A model generated the notes under the pieces. That model was not told the origin of the DNA. It saw nothing but the letters and a program-made list of their open reading frames with translations, and made no database searches. This document shows positions 36,100 to 46,422 of a stretch of DNA of 64,000 nucleotides, in pieces. The position numbers and the translations under genes are program-made. Location of the stretch: positions 627,501 to 691,500 of the forward strand of contig OZ025283.1 of assembly GCA_964019165.1 (NCBI GenBank), read 5' to 3'. Position 1 is the stretch's first letter. The number at the start of each line of letters is the position of its first letter. This stretch comes from Mastigias papua (taxonomy: Eukaryota; Cnidaria; Scyphozoa; Rhizostomeae; Mastigiidae).

Positions 36100-37091
36100 T
36101 CGAGTCAGTTTGTCTTTGACTTTTGGCGTGCAAGGGAGTCATTTTCCATTAGCCTCTGCACCAAGGCAAAACAGCCTCATTCCCTCTCCGCTCTCTTCTG
36201 GCTCGGTTCCATTTGGTTCCGACTGTTTACACGGGAGCCACACAGAACGGTTCCAAATGGAACCACTTCTGTAGCGGAGCGAAAAGAGCACAGATAGCAG
36301 TTCCATTTGGAATGGTTCCAGCAGTTCTCGTGTAAATGCAAGGCCTATCCGTACCAGTTGTAGAACGGTTCCATTTGGACCTGTTCTGTTTGGCTCACGT
36401 GTAAATGGGGTCTTAATGTCATGTGTACTCCATGGCCTCAAATGGAAGGTTTGTCTCATTTACATCAATGATGTAATCATCTTTGCTCCAAGTCTTGAGG
36501 AACATTTGTCTCGCTTGCTTTTAGTATTCCAATGATTCCCTCAAGCTAACTTGAAGCTTACGCTTTCCACGTGTTATTTTGCTGAGATTACTTTTCTGGC
36601 CTTTCTGGTGTCAGCTAATGGAATTTCTACAGACCCAGATACAATCTCCACTGTTCAGTCCTTTCCTTGGCCTCAACCAGTGACGGATGTTCGCAGTTTT
36701 TAGGGACTTGCCACCTATTACCGTCACTTTGTACATAAGTGTGCTAAACTATCTTCTCCTTTGAACAGACTTACTCGTACGGATATTCTTCTGTGCGGAT
36801 GCCAGAGTGTGAAGAAGCGTTCCTTGATTTGAAGCATTGTTTAAGTGCTGTGCCTATTCTTGCATACCCTGATTTTAATCAGCCTTTTCACTTTTACACC
36901 GATGCAAGCTAGTCTGTGTTAGGCTATATTTTAGGCCAGTGTATTACTAACAAGGAATGTGTTATAGCATATGGGGGGTGAGAGCTTACTATTGCAGAGA
37001 CACTTTATAGTATGACAGAAAGAGAAGCCCTGGATGTAGTCGACGGTGTCAATCGCTATGAGCCCTATCTTGCAGGGAACAAGCTCTATAT

Positions 37092-38560
37092 CTATTCTGG
37101 AATTCCAGCTTTTCGTCTATACTTATTCCCTCCATTTATTCTATCATGTTGCCTCCAGCACCAAGTGTTAGCATTAGTAGGACAATAGCAATGTCTGACA
37201 GGTTCTTCTTCAAATTCAGTACAATGCCAAATGACAGCACAAATGGCTTTCTTCATCTTACATAGCTCTCCTTGATTCTGCCTTATGGCAAGTTCATAAT
37301 AATTTTGCATAGAATTTATGATCTTGTCTGTCGATCTGCATTTCCAGAGAGGGGAATACTGGTATTTTTATGCTGCTTCCTTGATTCTCTGAGCGGTTTT
37401 CCTAATCGCTTCTGGACATTTCCAATACATTCAAGTTTGGAAGGTAAAGTCAATAAGTCCTATATGGGTTTGCTTCCAATACTTCTTTAAAGGCTGATGT
37501 GTCACCATCCCCCCAAGTATGAAGAATAAATCAAGTTTTACTTTTGTACAGAAGAAGAGAAAATAGCAACAGCACCTGCTCTTTCCATTGGTCCTGATAA
37601 CCTCACATGATTGACATTGCACACATGCTTTTCACTCCAATCATTATTTCTTTAGTTCCTTTCATACTCTCTCATCTACCACATGCTTTACAGTATTTGG
37701 ACATGACATGCCTATCGAAGTATTTCCCATGATTTATTGCGGTCACCACCCCATTCAAGGATGAGTATATTCTATTTGCCAAGTTCCATCTACTGACACA
37801 TCACAAAGTGTGAACTGAGTGGTTATCAGGGTGCTATATTGCTGATTTATACTCCTAAATCTGCTGTGCCACATTTTTCATACTTTCTTCAGCAACAGAT
37901 TCATATGCATCGAGCAATGTATTGTTCACATTCCCATATGAGTTCCATGAAATCCCCATCATAAATAAATAAATACTTGAAGCTACAATAGTGGACAAAA
38001 GTCCTTGGGACACTTACGGAAAAAGTAAAAAAACCATATTCCTCTGAGCTTCCTTACGTTTACACCTTATAGGCAACCCCCTCCCCCAGGAACAATGGTG
38101 GCTGATGGAGGGGACACGTGACGCTATTGCACACGTGAAATTTTTCCACTATCGTATATACTCCGTCCACAAACCAACAGTGTTTAAGGGGAGGAGGGGG
38201 ATGAGAGATGAGCGCAGAGTAAAAAAGTGCAAAGTGTCCCAGGACTTTTGTCCACTATTGTACTTCTCCATTTCGGAGCAGTTACCCAATTACTGGGTAT
38301 CTTAAGCTGTTGCTATTATTTTAGCCAGTCTTTTTTGTATCTATTTTCAGGCACCTTTTTATGTTCATCAATCTTGCGAAGGTACTCAGGTCTTCATGCC
38401 CCTTGTCTATGTCTCTGAATGTAATTACTGCTCTAACAGTCACCTCAACGAACTTCCTTTCTCTGCTTCCATTGTTAGTACCAATTTCTTCTGAGAGACA
38501 ATTAGAAACACTCCAGACACAGTGAAGACAAAACATCTTTACTTTGCTGCAGAACCCCAT
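37092..38560 (-). pseudogene. Mutator-like transposase pseudogene 2
   Basis: Minus strand: 38560-38321 holds an N-terminal part (RERKFVEVTVRAVITFRDID, GHEDLSTFARLMNIKRC). After the MITE at 37986-38260 come DVSVDGTWQ (~37790), GVVTAINHGKYF (~37740), ERAGAVAIFS and GDGDTSAFKEVLEANPY (~37550-37500), then MQNYYELAIRQNQGELCKMK and CYCPTNANTWCW (37310-37150). Stops and frameshifts are frequent. It ends abruptly at 37092 against Gypsy RNase H sequence. Sequence differs clearly from copies 1 and 3, so it is another subfamily. Confidence 0.75.
37986..38260. mobile_element. Tc1/mariner-type MITE, 275 bp
   Basis: Inverted ends CAATAGTGGACAAAAGTCCT (left) and AGGACTTTTGTCCACTATTG (right) match over about 30 bp. 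TA lies on both sides (37984-37985, 38261-38262). There is no ORF of note. It sits inside the Mutator-like pseudogene 2. Confidence 0.92.
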
Positions 38561-38632
38561 CTGTTTAGCTTTATAGGACTGAATGTGCTAATGGTCGACT
38601 TCAGTGGAGAAAGCACTATGTTCATGGCTTTA

Positions 38633-39440
38633 GGGGTCATTCAATTAGTGCGTACTCTCCAGAATGGCTAAAATTTGATCCCCCCTCCCCCTCGTACACA
38701 CACTTATGCTTGATACACACCCCCTCTTTTGTGTACGTACTCTTGATTGTTTGACCCCCCTCCCACATCTCTAAAAGAAACTTTCTAGACATCCAAAACC
38801 ACGGAGAAGGACATTTTATGCATTCACAAGACACGAAAATGATCACTACAGATATATATTTCAGGAAAAATCTATACTATTGTTCAAACAAAATTGCATT
38901 ATACTAGAACAGGGGGTGTCAAATTCATTTGGTCCAAGGGCCACATAGGGCATAATATGATGCCACAATGGCCGGGTAGGTTCGGAACCCAAGAGGGCTA
39001 GGTAGTAGGGGCTTTCAAATGTACATAACTCATCGCATGTTTTCTATCTGGAATGCTAGACAATGGCAAAAAACTGTTTATTCAGCCTTGTAGATGCCAC
39101 TAGCAAATGCCGCTATTACAATAGGAAAAATATCGCTAGGTTTCAGTGTATTCAAAAGTCCTAGGGGCCACATTGTTGGATTCGGCCTGCGGGCCATATG
39201 TTTGACACCACTGTACTAGAAGTGATTTCAACTGAATACGTAGTTCACTATTTAAATGGCAGTGATGGGTCCTTTGTAAATGAAAATATTGCAGGATGTC
39301 TGCAAAAAGCTGATAGTTATACTTTTTTGCTTTGCGTACGTACTTAATGTGCCAACTCCCACCTCCCCCTTGTACGCATTCGTAGGCATTTGCTTGACCC
39401 CCCTCCCCCCTTTGTGCATACATACTAAATGAATGACCCC
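38633..39440. mobile_element. Harbinger-type MITE with a TTA duplication, hosting a hAT MITE
   Basis: Left end GGGGTCATTCAATTAGTGCG, right end the inverted version closing with AAATGAATGACCCC. TTA flanks both sides (38630-38632, 39441-39443). Subterminal CCCCCTCCC tracts resemble those of the MITE at 19139-20122. Excluding the nested 304-bp hAT MITE and its extra 8 bp, the element is about 496 bp. Confidence 0.9.
38910..39213. mobile_element. hAT MITE with a perfect 8-bp duplication
   Basis: Ends CAGGGGGTGTCAAATTCATT and the inverted ATGTTTGACACCACTG, with GGGCCACA.../...GGGCCATA continuing the inverted repeat. TACTAGAA occurs immediately outside both ends (38902-38909, 39214-39221). Length is 304 bp and it encodes no protein. 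The 8-bp duplication and CAGGG...CTG termini are diagnostic of hAT. Confidence 0.95.
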
Positions 39441-39520
39441 TTATTGTTTACATCTGGAATAGGCATTGCAGCAATGAAGTAGTCATTAATGATTTTCCAG
39501 TCCAAATCCAAATGTGGAAG

Positions 39521-39930
39521 TCAAATATCTGGTTTCATAGTAGGTATTGAATTCAAATTGATTTCATAATCAGTTTGTCCAGTATCATCATATTTGTTAG
39601 TATCATCATTCTCCTTCCTTTCAATTATGTCTTCCAATGCCTGATCTAACTCTGACATCTCAGGGGGTGCGATTCTACTTAAGTGTAGTTCCATTCTTGT
39701 CTTTCTCTTGTAGCTCAACTCTAATGTGACAAACTGATCTCAAACAGCTCTCTGGTCAACAGACAATGTAGGCAACTCAAGTGTGTTTAATGCTTCAGCT
39801 ATTTCATCCCAACACTTCCTCCTCTCCCTGGAGCCATGTTTAAAAGCATAGTTGCTGACCACGTTTTCCATGGCAAAGTAGAATATCATGCTCCTCTGTC
39901 CAAGTCATTTCTGGCCTAATCAAAACAATG
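39521..39930 (-). pseudogene. Myb/SANT-like (trihelix) protein fragment
   Basis: Reading minus from 39910 with one or two frame changes gives EMTWTEEHDILLC, then GSRERRKCWDEIAEALN, a tryptophan-spaced Myb/SANT domain. It ends in frame with LSYKRKTRMELHLSRIAPPE and MSELDQALEDIIERKEND (39718-39521). Proteins of this shape accompany transposases. It lies 80 bp beyond the MITE that follows Mutator-like pseudogene 2, so they may belong to one older element. Confidence 0.6.
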
Positions 39931-39959
39931 TTATATTAGTATTCCTATGTATCACATTC

Positions 39960-40436
39960 CATCTTCAAAATTCAGTCGTAAAATATCACTTTATTTGAAA
40001 CCCCCATAGAAACTATGGATATCAAACAAAGAGAGTGGAGTGAAGACAATGTGAATAAAACTCAATAATAGTTGAAGCTTTAAATATATGCAGATTCTAC
40101 AATACAGTTTCTCACTTTTACAGTTAATGTCTAGTGACTGAAAAATACACTATTCTGCAGTATGCTTTCATGCTATTTTCTGCTTGTAGTGACAGGAAAG
40201 AACTTGCTCCATAAAACATTGAGCAAATACAAACATGAGAGTTCTTTTGTAGGATTCTTCTGTGGAAATTATTTCAATTTATGCTGCCATTGTTACATAG
40301 GCCAATACACAATATCAATGTCGACTGAAATAGGAGTGTCATCTAGTATTAACCACTTTTTCAGCTAATACTTTTTATATAACAAATAGTTAGAAAAGTA
40401 GCTTTTGATACAATATAGTCGAATCCTGGTATGGAA
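39960..40436. other. No recognised feature
   Basis: One 68-codon plus ORF (40162-40368) has no recognised motif. No repeat or element end was found before the long-TIR element starting near 40446. Confidence 0.45.
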
Positions 40437-42043
40437 AGTAGCAAGAACAGAGGCACATTGTGTAATTAGCCATCAAAAGGCATTCTCAACAACCAATCAG
40501 AGTCCTGGATGGGGGTGTCACTTTGTTTACATGTTGCTTGCCACCCCCTCTTTATAATGGGGCAAACATAATCGTACAAAAATAAGGTCATCATCAATAC
40601 ATGCCTGCTTGAAACTCTCCCAGCTTTTAGCACCATTTTTGTAAGAAAATATGTTATGAAGTCCTTGTGGCCCTAAGCGATATCTGCTCTACTTTTTCTG
40701 CAGGGACATTCACATTTCATCCTTCCTACATTGTATGTCAAATAGGTATAGGTACCCAGGAAAAGTGGTTCCCAACCCCAGAAGACCTGGTCATACTTCA
40801 CTATCAATACCGCAAAAGTCCTCAAGAGAGCCCTTTCTCAATAGCCTCCTGTTTCCTTTTATATGTTATAAGAATTGTAAAACTACAACTTACTTTGGTT
40901 ACACTGTGACCAAATACAACAAGAAAGGACACTAAGTTTTCTGGCTCCAACAGAATATGTTGCTTACTATTCAACATATGTGCAACAAGATAAGTAAAGT
41001 TCGTGTCAAAAAGATGTTTAGTTTTTGTACAGGAAATAGACCAGGTAACCATTGGACAGTTTTTGAGTATACCAAATAATTCTAAATCTATATCATGAAT
41101 ACATGCACATGCACATGACCAAACTTCTTATCAACTAATGTGAGATGAGGTTTCTACAACTATTAGTCAAATAAAGCGACGAAAAGAAAGAATAAGATAG
41201 GTGGTACGCTGCTAGTAGTCTAACAAGCTCACTCCATGGGTTGAATGAAGAAAAAGTTACATTGTTACCACAGATATTGATCTATTAGCTATATAGCCTC
41301 TTCACTGTGAAGTTAATTCTTTTTTAATGTCAACTTTGTCTCTCCCACCTCCGAAAAATAGATAATGATTTGCAAATTTCTTTCAAACAGTCCTGCAAAG
41401 GTGAATACCTGCTGATGCAAATTTGATAAAATAAATACACTCTTTTAACAAAACATATGTTTCGTCGATGATAGTGAGAATACATCAAGAAGCCATTGCA
41501 AATTTTATATTCACTGTAGACACAAGGAGTTTAATTCACTGAATGGAATACTTCTAAGTCACCGAACGGACACCTTACGACTCCGTTTCACTCAGCAATA
41601 AGTCTGTTATGACAAATGCTGCCTTGATGAAGCAAGTTTAAGTTGAAGAAGGGTATTAGTTTTCTATCTCCTACTTCTTTTGCTGGTTTTTGTCACTGGA
41701 AATGTACAAATCATTGCCTGGTTTTACAATAAGAACGTAATTTGAATTCAGGGATGCTATACACCACTTTCACCGACCGCGCACTAGAGGACTGGGCCGA
41801 GATTTGGGGTGAAAGAAATTTTTTCTTGTAGACAAATACCTATGAATACGGTTTGTTGATTGTGACTATCGTAGTATATTTTGCGTGTCTCTCGTCCTTT
41901 TCATCTGTTATCTGCTATTATTTGCTAATATGTGATCTGGCTGCCTTGGGAAGAGTGTTTTCTCACAACTTTTACGAGTAATTTAGGCTCACAGCTCACA
42001 GAAATAGATAAGCTGCATTGGGAAATAGGCCTAATCGAGCAAC

Positions 42044-42290
42044 ATGGATTTGGCAACGATATCTACAAAGAAAGTTGATGAATTGAAGGACTTCTTACAT
42101 CTTCGGGGATTGAAAATTAGTGGAAAGAAGGAAGAATACAACAGCTGAGGAAGTCCAAGCAGATATTGCTAGACATTGTGAAAAAACTGTATGTGGATGG
42201 CAGCCATATGATTCCAGAGCCGTGCAAATTGGATCAGGGTAGGGTTAGATACTGGCCAGTTACACTGTACATGGGCAGGTTTAAGTCCTA
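42044..42290 (+). pseudogene. SAP-domain N-terminal gene fragment
   Basis: ATG at 42044, 42 bp after the left inverted repeat. STKKVDELKDFLHLRGLKIS is followed by GKK, a clear SAP DNA-binding motif (two helices with the x-L-K-x-x-L-x-x-R-G-L pattern). A stop at 42146 results from a frame change near 42135. The shifted frame continues LRKSKQILLDIVKKLYVDGS to about 42288. The rest of the gene is missing or unrecognisable before the transposase end at 42727. Confidence 0.65.
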
Positions 42291-42726
42291 GTTTTCATCC
42301 TAATGAACTTGCCAGTAATGACCATAGCTATTTTCTTGACAAGTTGGACTTTGATAGAGAGCACTGGCTATAGTTGGAAAGGACTTCAGAAGAATTTTAC
42401 ATTAGTCCATTATGTTCTTTCAGTATTTTCATAAATTTGGAAATCAGACACTCAGCAAAGAAGTGTATGTAAATGTATATAACCATTTTAATCATATAAC
42501 ATTTCTAAAGCATACTATACTATGCTATACTGCACTATGCACTATTATACTGTACTATGCTATATTATACTATACTTCACTATCATATACTATTCCATAA
42601 TATGTTAAACTATTCTTATCACTTGGCTTCCTGAGCTTTAATAAGTATAAAGCCTGTTTCATCTTTTGCACTTAACATCTAATTTGTGAATAGTATAACT
42701 TCTTTTAGTTAGTTCTTTCTCAACTT

Positions 42727-44096
42727 TTAATTAATGGTACTTGAATATTGCATATTGCTACACAGCTTCATAATGCCTTCTACTAATGGTAATGCATTTA
42801 TTGGCAATGCAGTTTTAACTATCTTGAATTCTTTTATTCTATTAATGGCAAGTTCAACATGAATTCTGAAATTAGCAACACCTTTTGTCTTTTCACATTC
42901 TGCTGCCAGCATTTGAGACTCTACTCTAGCCCTGGCGACCTATTCATAGAGTAATAATTATAAAATCAAAATAAGACTATGATGTAGCCATTTGGGGACA
43001 TTACAATCAGAAATCTACCTGTGTTGTGATTCTTATAATCTGACCAAGTTCATTCTTTAAAAACCTTTATCTCTCAATACAAAATCTCAATGCAGTCTAT
43101 TATGCATCTTGTTTTTGGGCTAAACTTTTTGGGTGCAGAAGGCAAATTTGATTGAATTAGGCCCCTTGGAAGCCAGAAAATGAGAGCATTCCCATTTAAG
43201 CTTGCCAACATGTTGATCCATGTGGTAAATGTCTTTGAGCATACACAAGAGGAAAAACAAAATCTATCTGCTAAATCCTCATTGAAAATGCCAAGTCTAA
43301 TCCACATAAGAACCATTAGAAACTGATCTCTATGGGTCACTCTATGTTGTCTCCTAGAGAACTTACTTTTTGATGGTGACTGAGTTTGCTTTCCTCTCCA
43401 ACATATTATTGTTGGCACGCTAGGCTATATATATATATTAAATATTAAGTTAAACATAGTCACAGCTTGCAAGCCAGTGTAAAATTGCATTTTAGCATCA
43501 GGTTTTCTATGCACCCATTAAAATGGGTTTCTTGCAGATTTTTCTTTTAAAAGTGTATGTGATACTTTATCAACTTGGCTTAAAATGTTCTGCTCTAAGT
43601 ATTTCAATTTCACTCTGCAAAGCAGCACTTTGTGCTCCCATATTTGGACAATTTACACAGGATGACTCCTCAGCAAGATAACATCCATGGAGATACTTGA
43701 ATTCAGTTCTTCTACAGTCTCAGTTGCTGGAAGCTCAGGTTGACATACCAAAACTTTTCTTTGCTTTTTCACTCCAGCCATGTATCTTAAATTCCAAGTT
43801 GGATCTGAGGTTTCAACAGTTAGTGGTCCATCAACAAAATGCTCTGAACAAACTATATCACTCTCACCTGGGGTCCAAGCTGTATTCTTTCCAGAAACCT
43901 TTCTCATTTTACAAATCCAGACTTTCCCGTTTATGAGTTGAGAAGTTTACTATGGGAGTGATGCAGCGTGGAAGGTCTTGGACAAGGGCTATTTCTGAGA
44001 AAGATCTTTATACTCACTAAAGTCCTTCTTCTTCCACTATTTCAATCTGTAGTTGCTATTTCGGCAACCAACTACAACACAGTTTCCATTGACCAT
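42727..44096 (-). pseudogene. ISL2EU transposase 2 (THAP + DDE), internally deleted
   Basis: ATG at 44096 gives VNGNCVVVGCRNSNYRL with the C-x4-C of a THAP domain, then a stop. WTPGESDIVCSEHFVDGPLT (43870-43820) is the C-terminal half of THAP. A linker follows with RKPDAKMQFYTGLQAVTMF (~43490). The DDE domain starts RRQHRVTHRDQFLMVLMWIR, with NEDLADRFCFSS, and reaches CIIDCIEI (first Asp, ~43085). 42912-42727 gives NFRIHVELAINRIKEFKIVK with the Glu. Only about 160 bp separate first Asp and Glu, where ~110 residues are normal, so the second Asp region is deleted. Confidence 0.75.
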
Positions 44097-45147
44097 TACG
44101 ATACGACTGGGTAGGCTTAGGCCACTACAGTGTAAGATACTACTTCTGTGAGCTGTGAGCCTAAATTACTCGTAAAAGTTTTGAGAAAACACTCTTCCCA
44201 AGGTAGCCAGATCACATATCAACAAATAATAGCAGATAACAAATGAAAACGATGAGAGACACGTGAAATATCCAACGATATTGACACTCAACAAGCCGTA
44301 TTCATAAGTATTTGTATACAACCAAAAATTTCTTTCACCCCAAATCTCGGCCCAGTCCTCTAGTGCGCGGTCGGTGAAAGTGGTGTATTGAGAAAGGGTT
44401 CTCTTGAGGACTTTTGCGGTATTGATATTGAAGTATGAACAGGTCTTCTGGGGTTGGGAACCACGTTCCTGGGTGCCTAGACCTCTTTGACATACAATGT
44501 AGGAAGAATGACCTTTGAATGTCGCTGTAGAAAAGTGTCATGGAGATATTGCTTAGTGCCATGTGGAATTCATAGCTTATTACCTTACAAAAATGCTGCC
44601 AAAAACTGGGAGAGTTTCAAGCAAGTATGTATTGATGACGACCTTTTCTATGCAGCTATGTTTTACACTTGCTAGAGAGGGTGGCCGGCGGAATGTAAAC
44701 AAAACATGTCACCATCGAGGAGTCTGGTTGTTGAGGATCGCTTTTGAATGGCTGTTACAGTATTTGCCTCTGTTAGTAGCATGACAACTCAGCACCAGTG
44801 GATTCCCATATGCCACACTTGTGCCTAGGCCCCTGTGAGCTGTCTTTAGTCCCTGCCTTGCGATTTGTAACTTCACTAATGATGAATCAAAACAGTGGCA
44901 GGCAGACATATCCACTTACGTACTCACAACCTTACAGAAGGAAGATCCCTATCCCTGCAAGGAGTGTTTCAATTCTGTCATTGATAGATATTTCAATGAG
45001 GATAGGTTGAAGGCTAAAGGACAGCATTATCATCTCTCCCTAACAGTGTCCACACTAAAAAGGTGGGAAAAAAGTGGAGGAAAGAATAATAGTAACTAGA
45101 AGCAACAGGGTTTGAAAGAAATGAAAAGTGAAAGTGCGAGAAAATAA

Positions 45148-45224
45148 CCGACCTGAGCGGCATTCAAACTCGCGACCCCTGACTTTGTACATCGGTGCTC
45201 TACCAACTGAGCTATCGGGCCACG
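45148..45224 (-). repeat. tRNA-like head of SINE copy A
   Basis: On the minus strand the A box TAGCTCAGTTGGTAGAGCA is perfect and the B box reads GAGTTTGAATGCC, diverged from GGTTCGAATCC. The body continues to about 45390. This is a tRNA-derived SINE promoter, not a functional tRNA gene. Confidence 0.8.
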
Positions 45225-45237
45225 CTTCCAAATCGTT

Positions 45238-45730
45238 GCTCAAGGGTAGGTTATTTGCTCGCACCGCCCCTCTCTTAACCACATTGCACAGGGGAGCCAT
45301 CACAGCTCCATCCAATGTGCATTGGACCTGCTGTTGAAAGAGGACTGCTCACACCAGGGGAGCCATCACAGCCCCATCAACTGGATATAGTTAAGGAAAG
45401 TTAAATAGAAGCAACAGGGTGTGAAAGACATAAAAAGTGAAAGCACGAGAAACTAACCGAACCGAGCGGGATCTGAACTCGCGACCCCTGACTTTGTACA
45501 TTGGTGCTCTACCAACTGAGCTATCGGCCACGCTTCCAAATAAGTGCTCAAGGGTAGGCCATTTGCTGCACTTTCCTGGATCCAGTTGATGGGGCTGCGA
45601 TGGCTCCCCTGGTGTGAGCAGTCCTTTCTCAACAGCAGGTCCAATGCACATTGTGATGGAGCTGTGATGGCTCCCCTGTGCACATTGGTACGAGAGGGGT
45701 GGTGCGAGCAAATGACCTACCCTTGAGTAC
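45238..45730. repeat. ~150-bp inverted SINE bodies around tRNA-like copy B
   Basis: 45238-45387 (GCTCAAGGGTAGGTTATTTG ... ATCAACTGGA) is repeated in reverse complement at 45581-45730 (TCCAGTTGATGGGGCTGCGA ... ACCTACCCTTGAGTAC). The direct tRNA-like copy B lies in the loop. The second SINE body is therefore inverted relative to its head. Confidence 0.85.
45457..45532 (-). repeat. tRNA-like head of SINE copy B
   Basis: Same orientation and nearly the same sequence as copy A: identical A box, with a B box reading GAGTTCAGATCCC. Both copies are preceded on the plus strand by AGAAGCAACAGGGT and GAAAGTG.ACGAGAAA tracts. Copies are 309 bp apart. Confidence 0.8.
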
Positions 45731-46422
45731 AAATAATACTATCAGAGCAAGACATCACTGTACATTTCTACGACAAGCACAACCAGTACATAACAGCTTA
45801 TTACTATTTGTGTAAACTTGACAAGGATGTTTTCCACACTCCTAATCATCTGGATTTAAAACATGCAAAATCCACCAGAACCAAGAAGTCCACTAGAGCC
45901 TTGTCTTGGCAAACATACAAAATTATGTAATCTATTTATTTTCATTCCAGCAAAGTCTTCTAGATCCATCAATGAGATCATGACCAACATGGGGGAACTA
46001 GAGCATACAAGCAGTGAGCCTGAACTAGAGAAATCACCAAGAATTGATTTAATCTGTGAAAAACTCAAGTAGCCATGGGCTCCTGTGTGCGATAACAAAC
46101 TGTGGCTATCATGTGCTGTGGAAGTGCTTACGAAGAATGGCATACAGCAAGCAGCACTTGCAGCACTTACAAGGGGGAAATGTTGATTAAGGACCATTGG
46201 AAAATTCACAAGACTTTGATTGTCTGTTCAACGACTTGCGGAACCACATTCATGTTCAAACCACTGGAGAAGATCTATCATCTTTTCACAACCAAATGAC
46301 AAGTACCCATGGATAGGAGCTGATTTTGGAGAAGTAATAAGTGTACAAGATATTTGATGGGACATGTAAGCCATTTCCTGGAGAGTTCACTTAGACAGGG
46401 AAACCCTGAAACTCCCTGCTAC

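Larger units (their letters stand above)
32790..36412. mobile_element. PIF/Harbinger element 3 (Harbinger-3)
   Basis: Ends are GACCCCGTTTACACGGGAGA at the left and the inverted CACGTGTAAATGGGGTC at the right. TTA flanks both sides (32787-32789, 36413-36415). A plus-strand Myb-like gene and a convergent minus-strand transposase make up the body, separated by a tandem-repeat tract. The element splits the Gypsy RT exactly between two conserved blocks. Confidence 0.93.
31440..37090 (+). pseudogene. Gypsy reverse transcriptase and RNase H, broken into three pieces
   Basis: Piece 1 (31440-31664): MLKQGIIDVYSSPWSSPAVL and TRLCADYRNLNAI. Piece 2 (32622-32789), after a small LTR element: YVTFLDLQLGYHQVAM (catalytic motif A), TAFVTHAGVYPYDVMTFG. 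Piece 3 (from 36413), after Harbinger-3: the active-site tetrad, read as YIND (36461-36472) instead of Y-x-D-D, then EEHLSRL. RNase H follows in shifted frames: FHFYTDAS (~36893-36916), VIAYGG, LYSMTEREALDVVDGV, LAGNKLYIYS. Homology ends at 37090, where Mutator-like sequence begins. The two insertions can be removed in frame at their duplications. The Asp-to-Asn change in the tetrad would inactivate polymerase. Confidence 0.8.
40446..44774. mobile_element. ISL2EU-type element 2 with long terminal inverted repeats
   Basis: The left arm (40446-40850 plus 41757-42002) is present in reverse complement at 44148-44774. The matching outer ends read AACAGAGGCA. A ~900-bp insertion (about 40851-41756) interrupts the left arm: CCCTTTCTCAATA continues directly to CACCACTTTCACCGACC in the right arm. 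Outside the arms lie AGTAGCAAG (40437-40445) and AGTAGCATG (44775-44783), which differ at one base of nine. Two convergent genes sit inside: a SAP-domain gene (plus) and a THAP transposase (minus). ISL2EU elements are known to carry a transposase and a second YqaJ-type nuclease gene; the SAP fragment could be the start of the latter. Confidence 0.7.

Noticed and set aside
25880..37090. One single Gypsy element from 25.9 to 37.1 kb
   Set aside because: The integrase lies upstream of gag, the wrong order for one element on the plus strand, so at least two copies are present.
45148..45532. Two tRNA genes
   Set aside because: The B boxes are degenerate and the flanking repeated bodies show these to be SINE heads.
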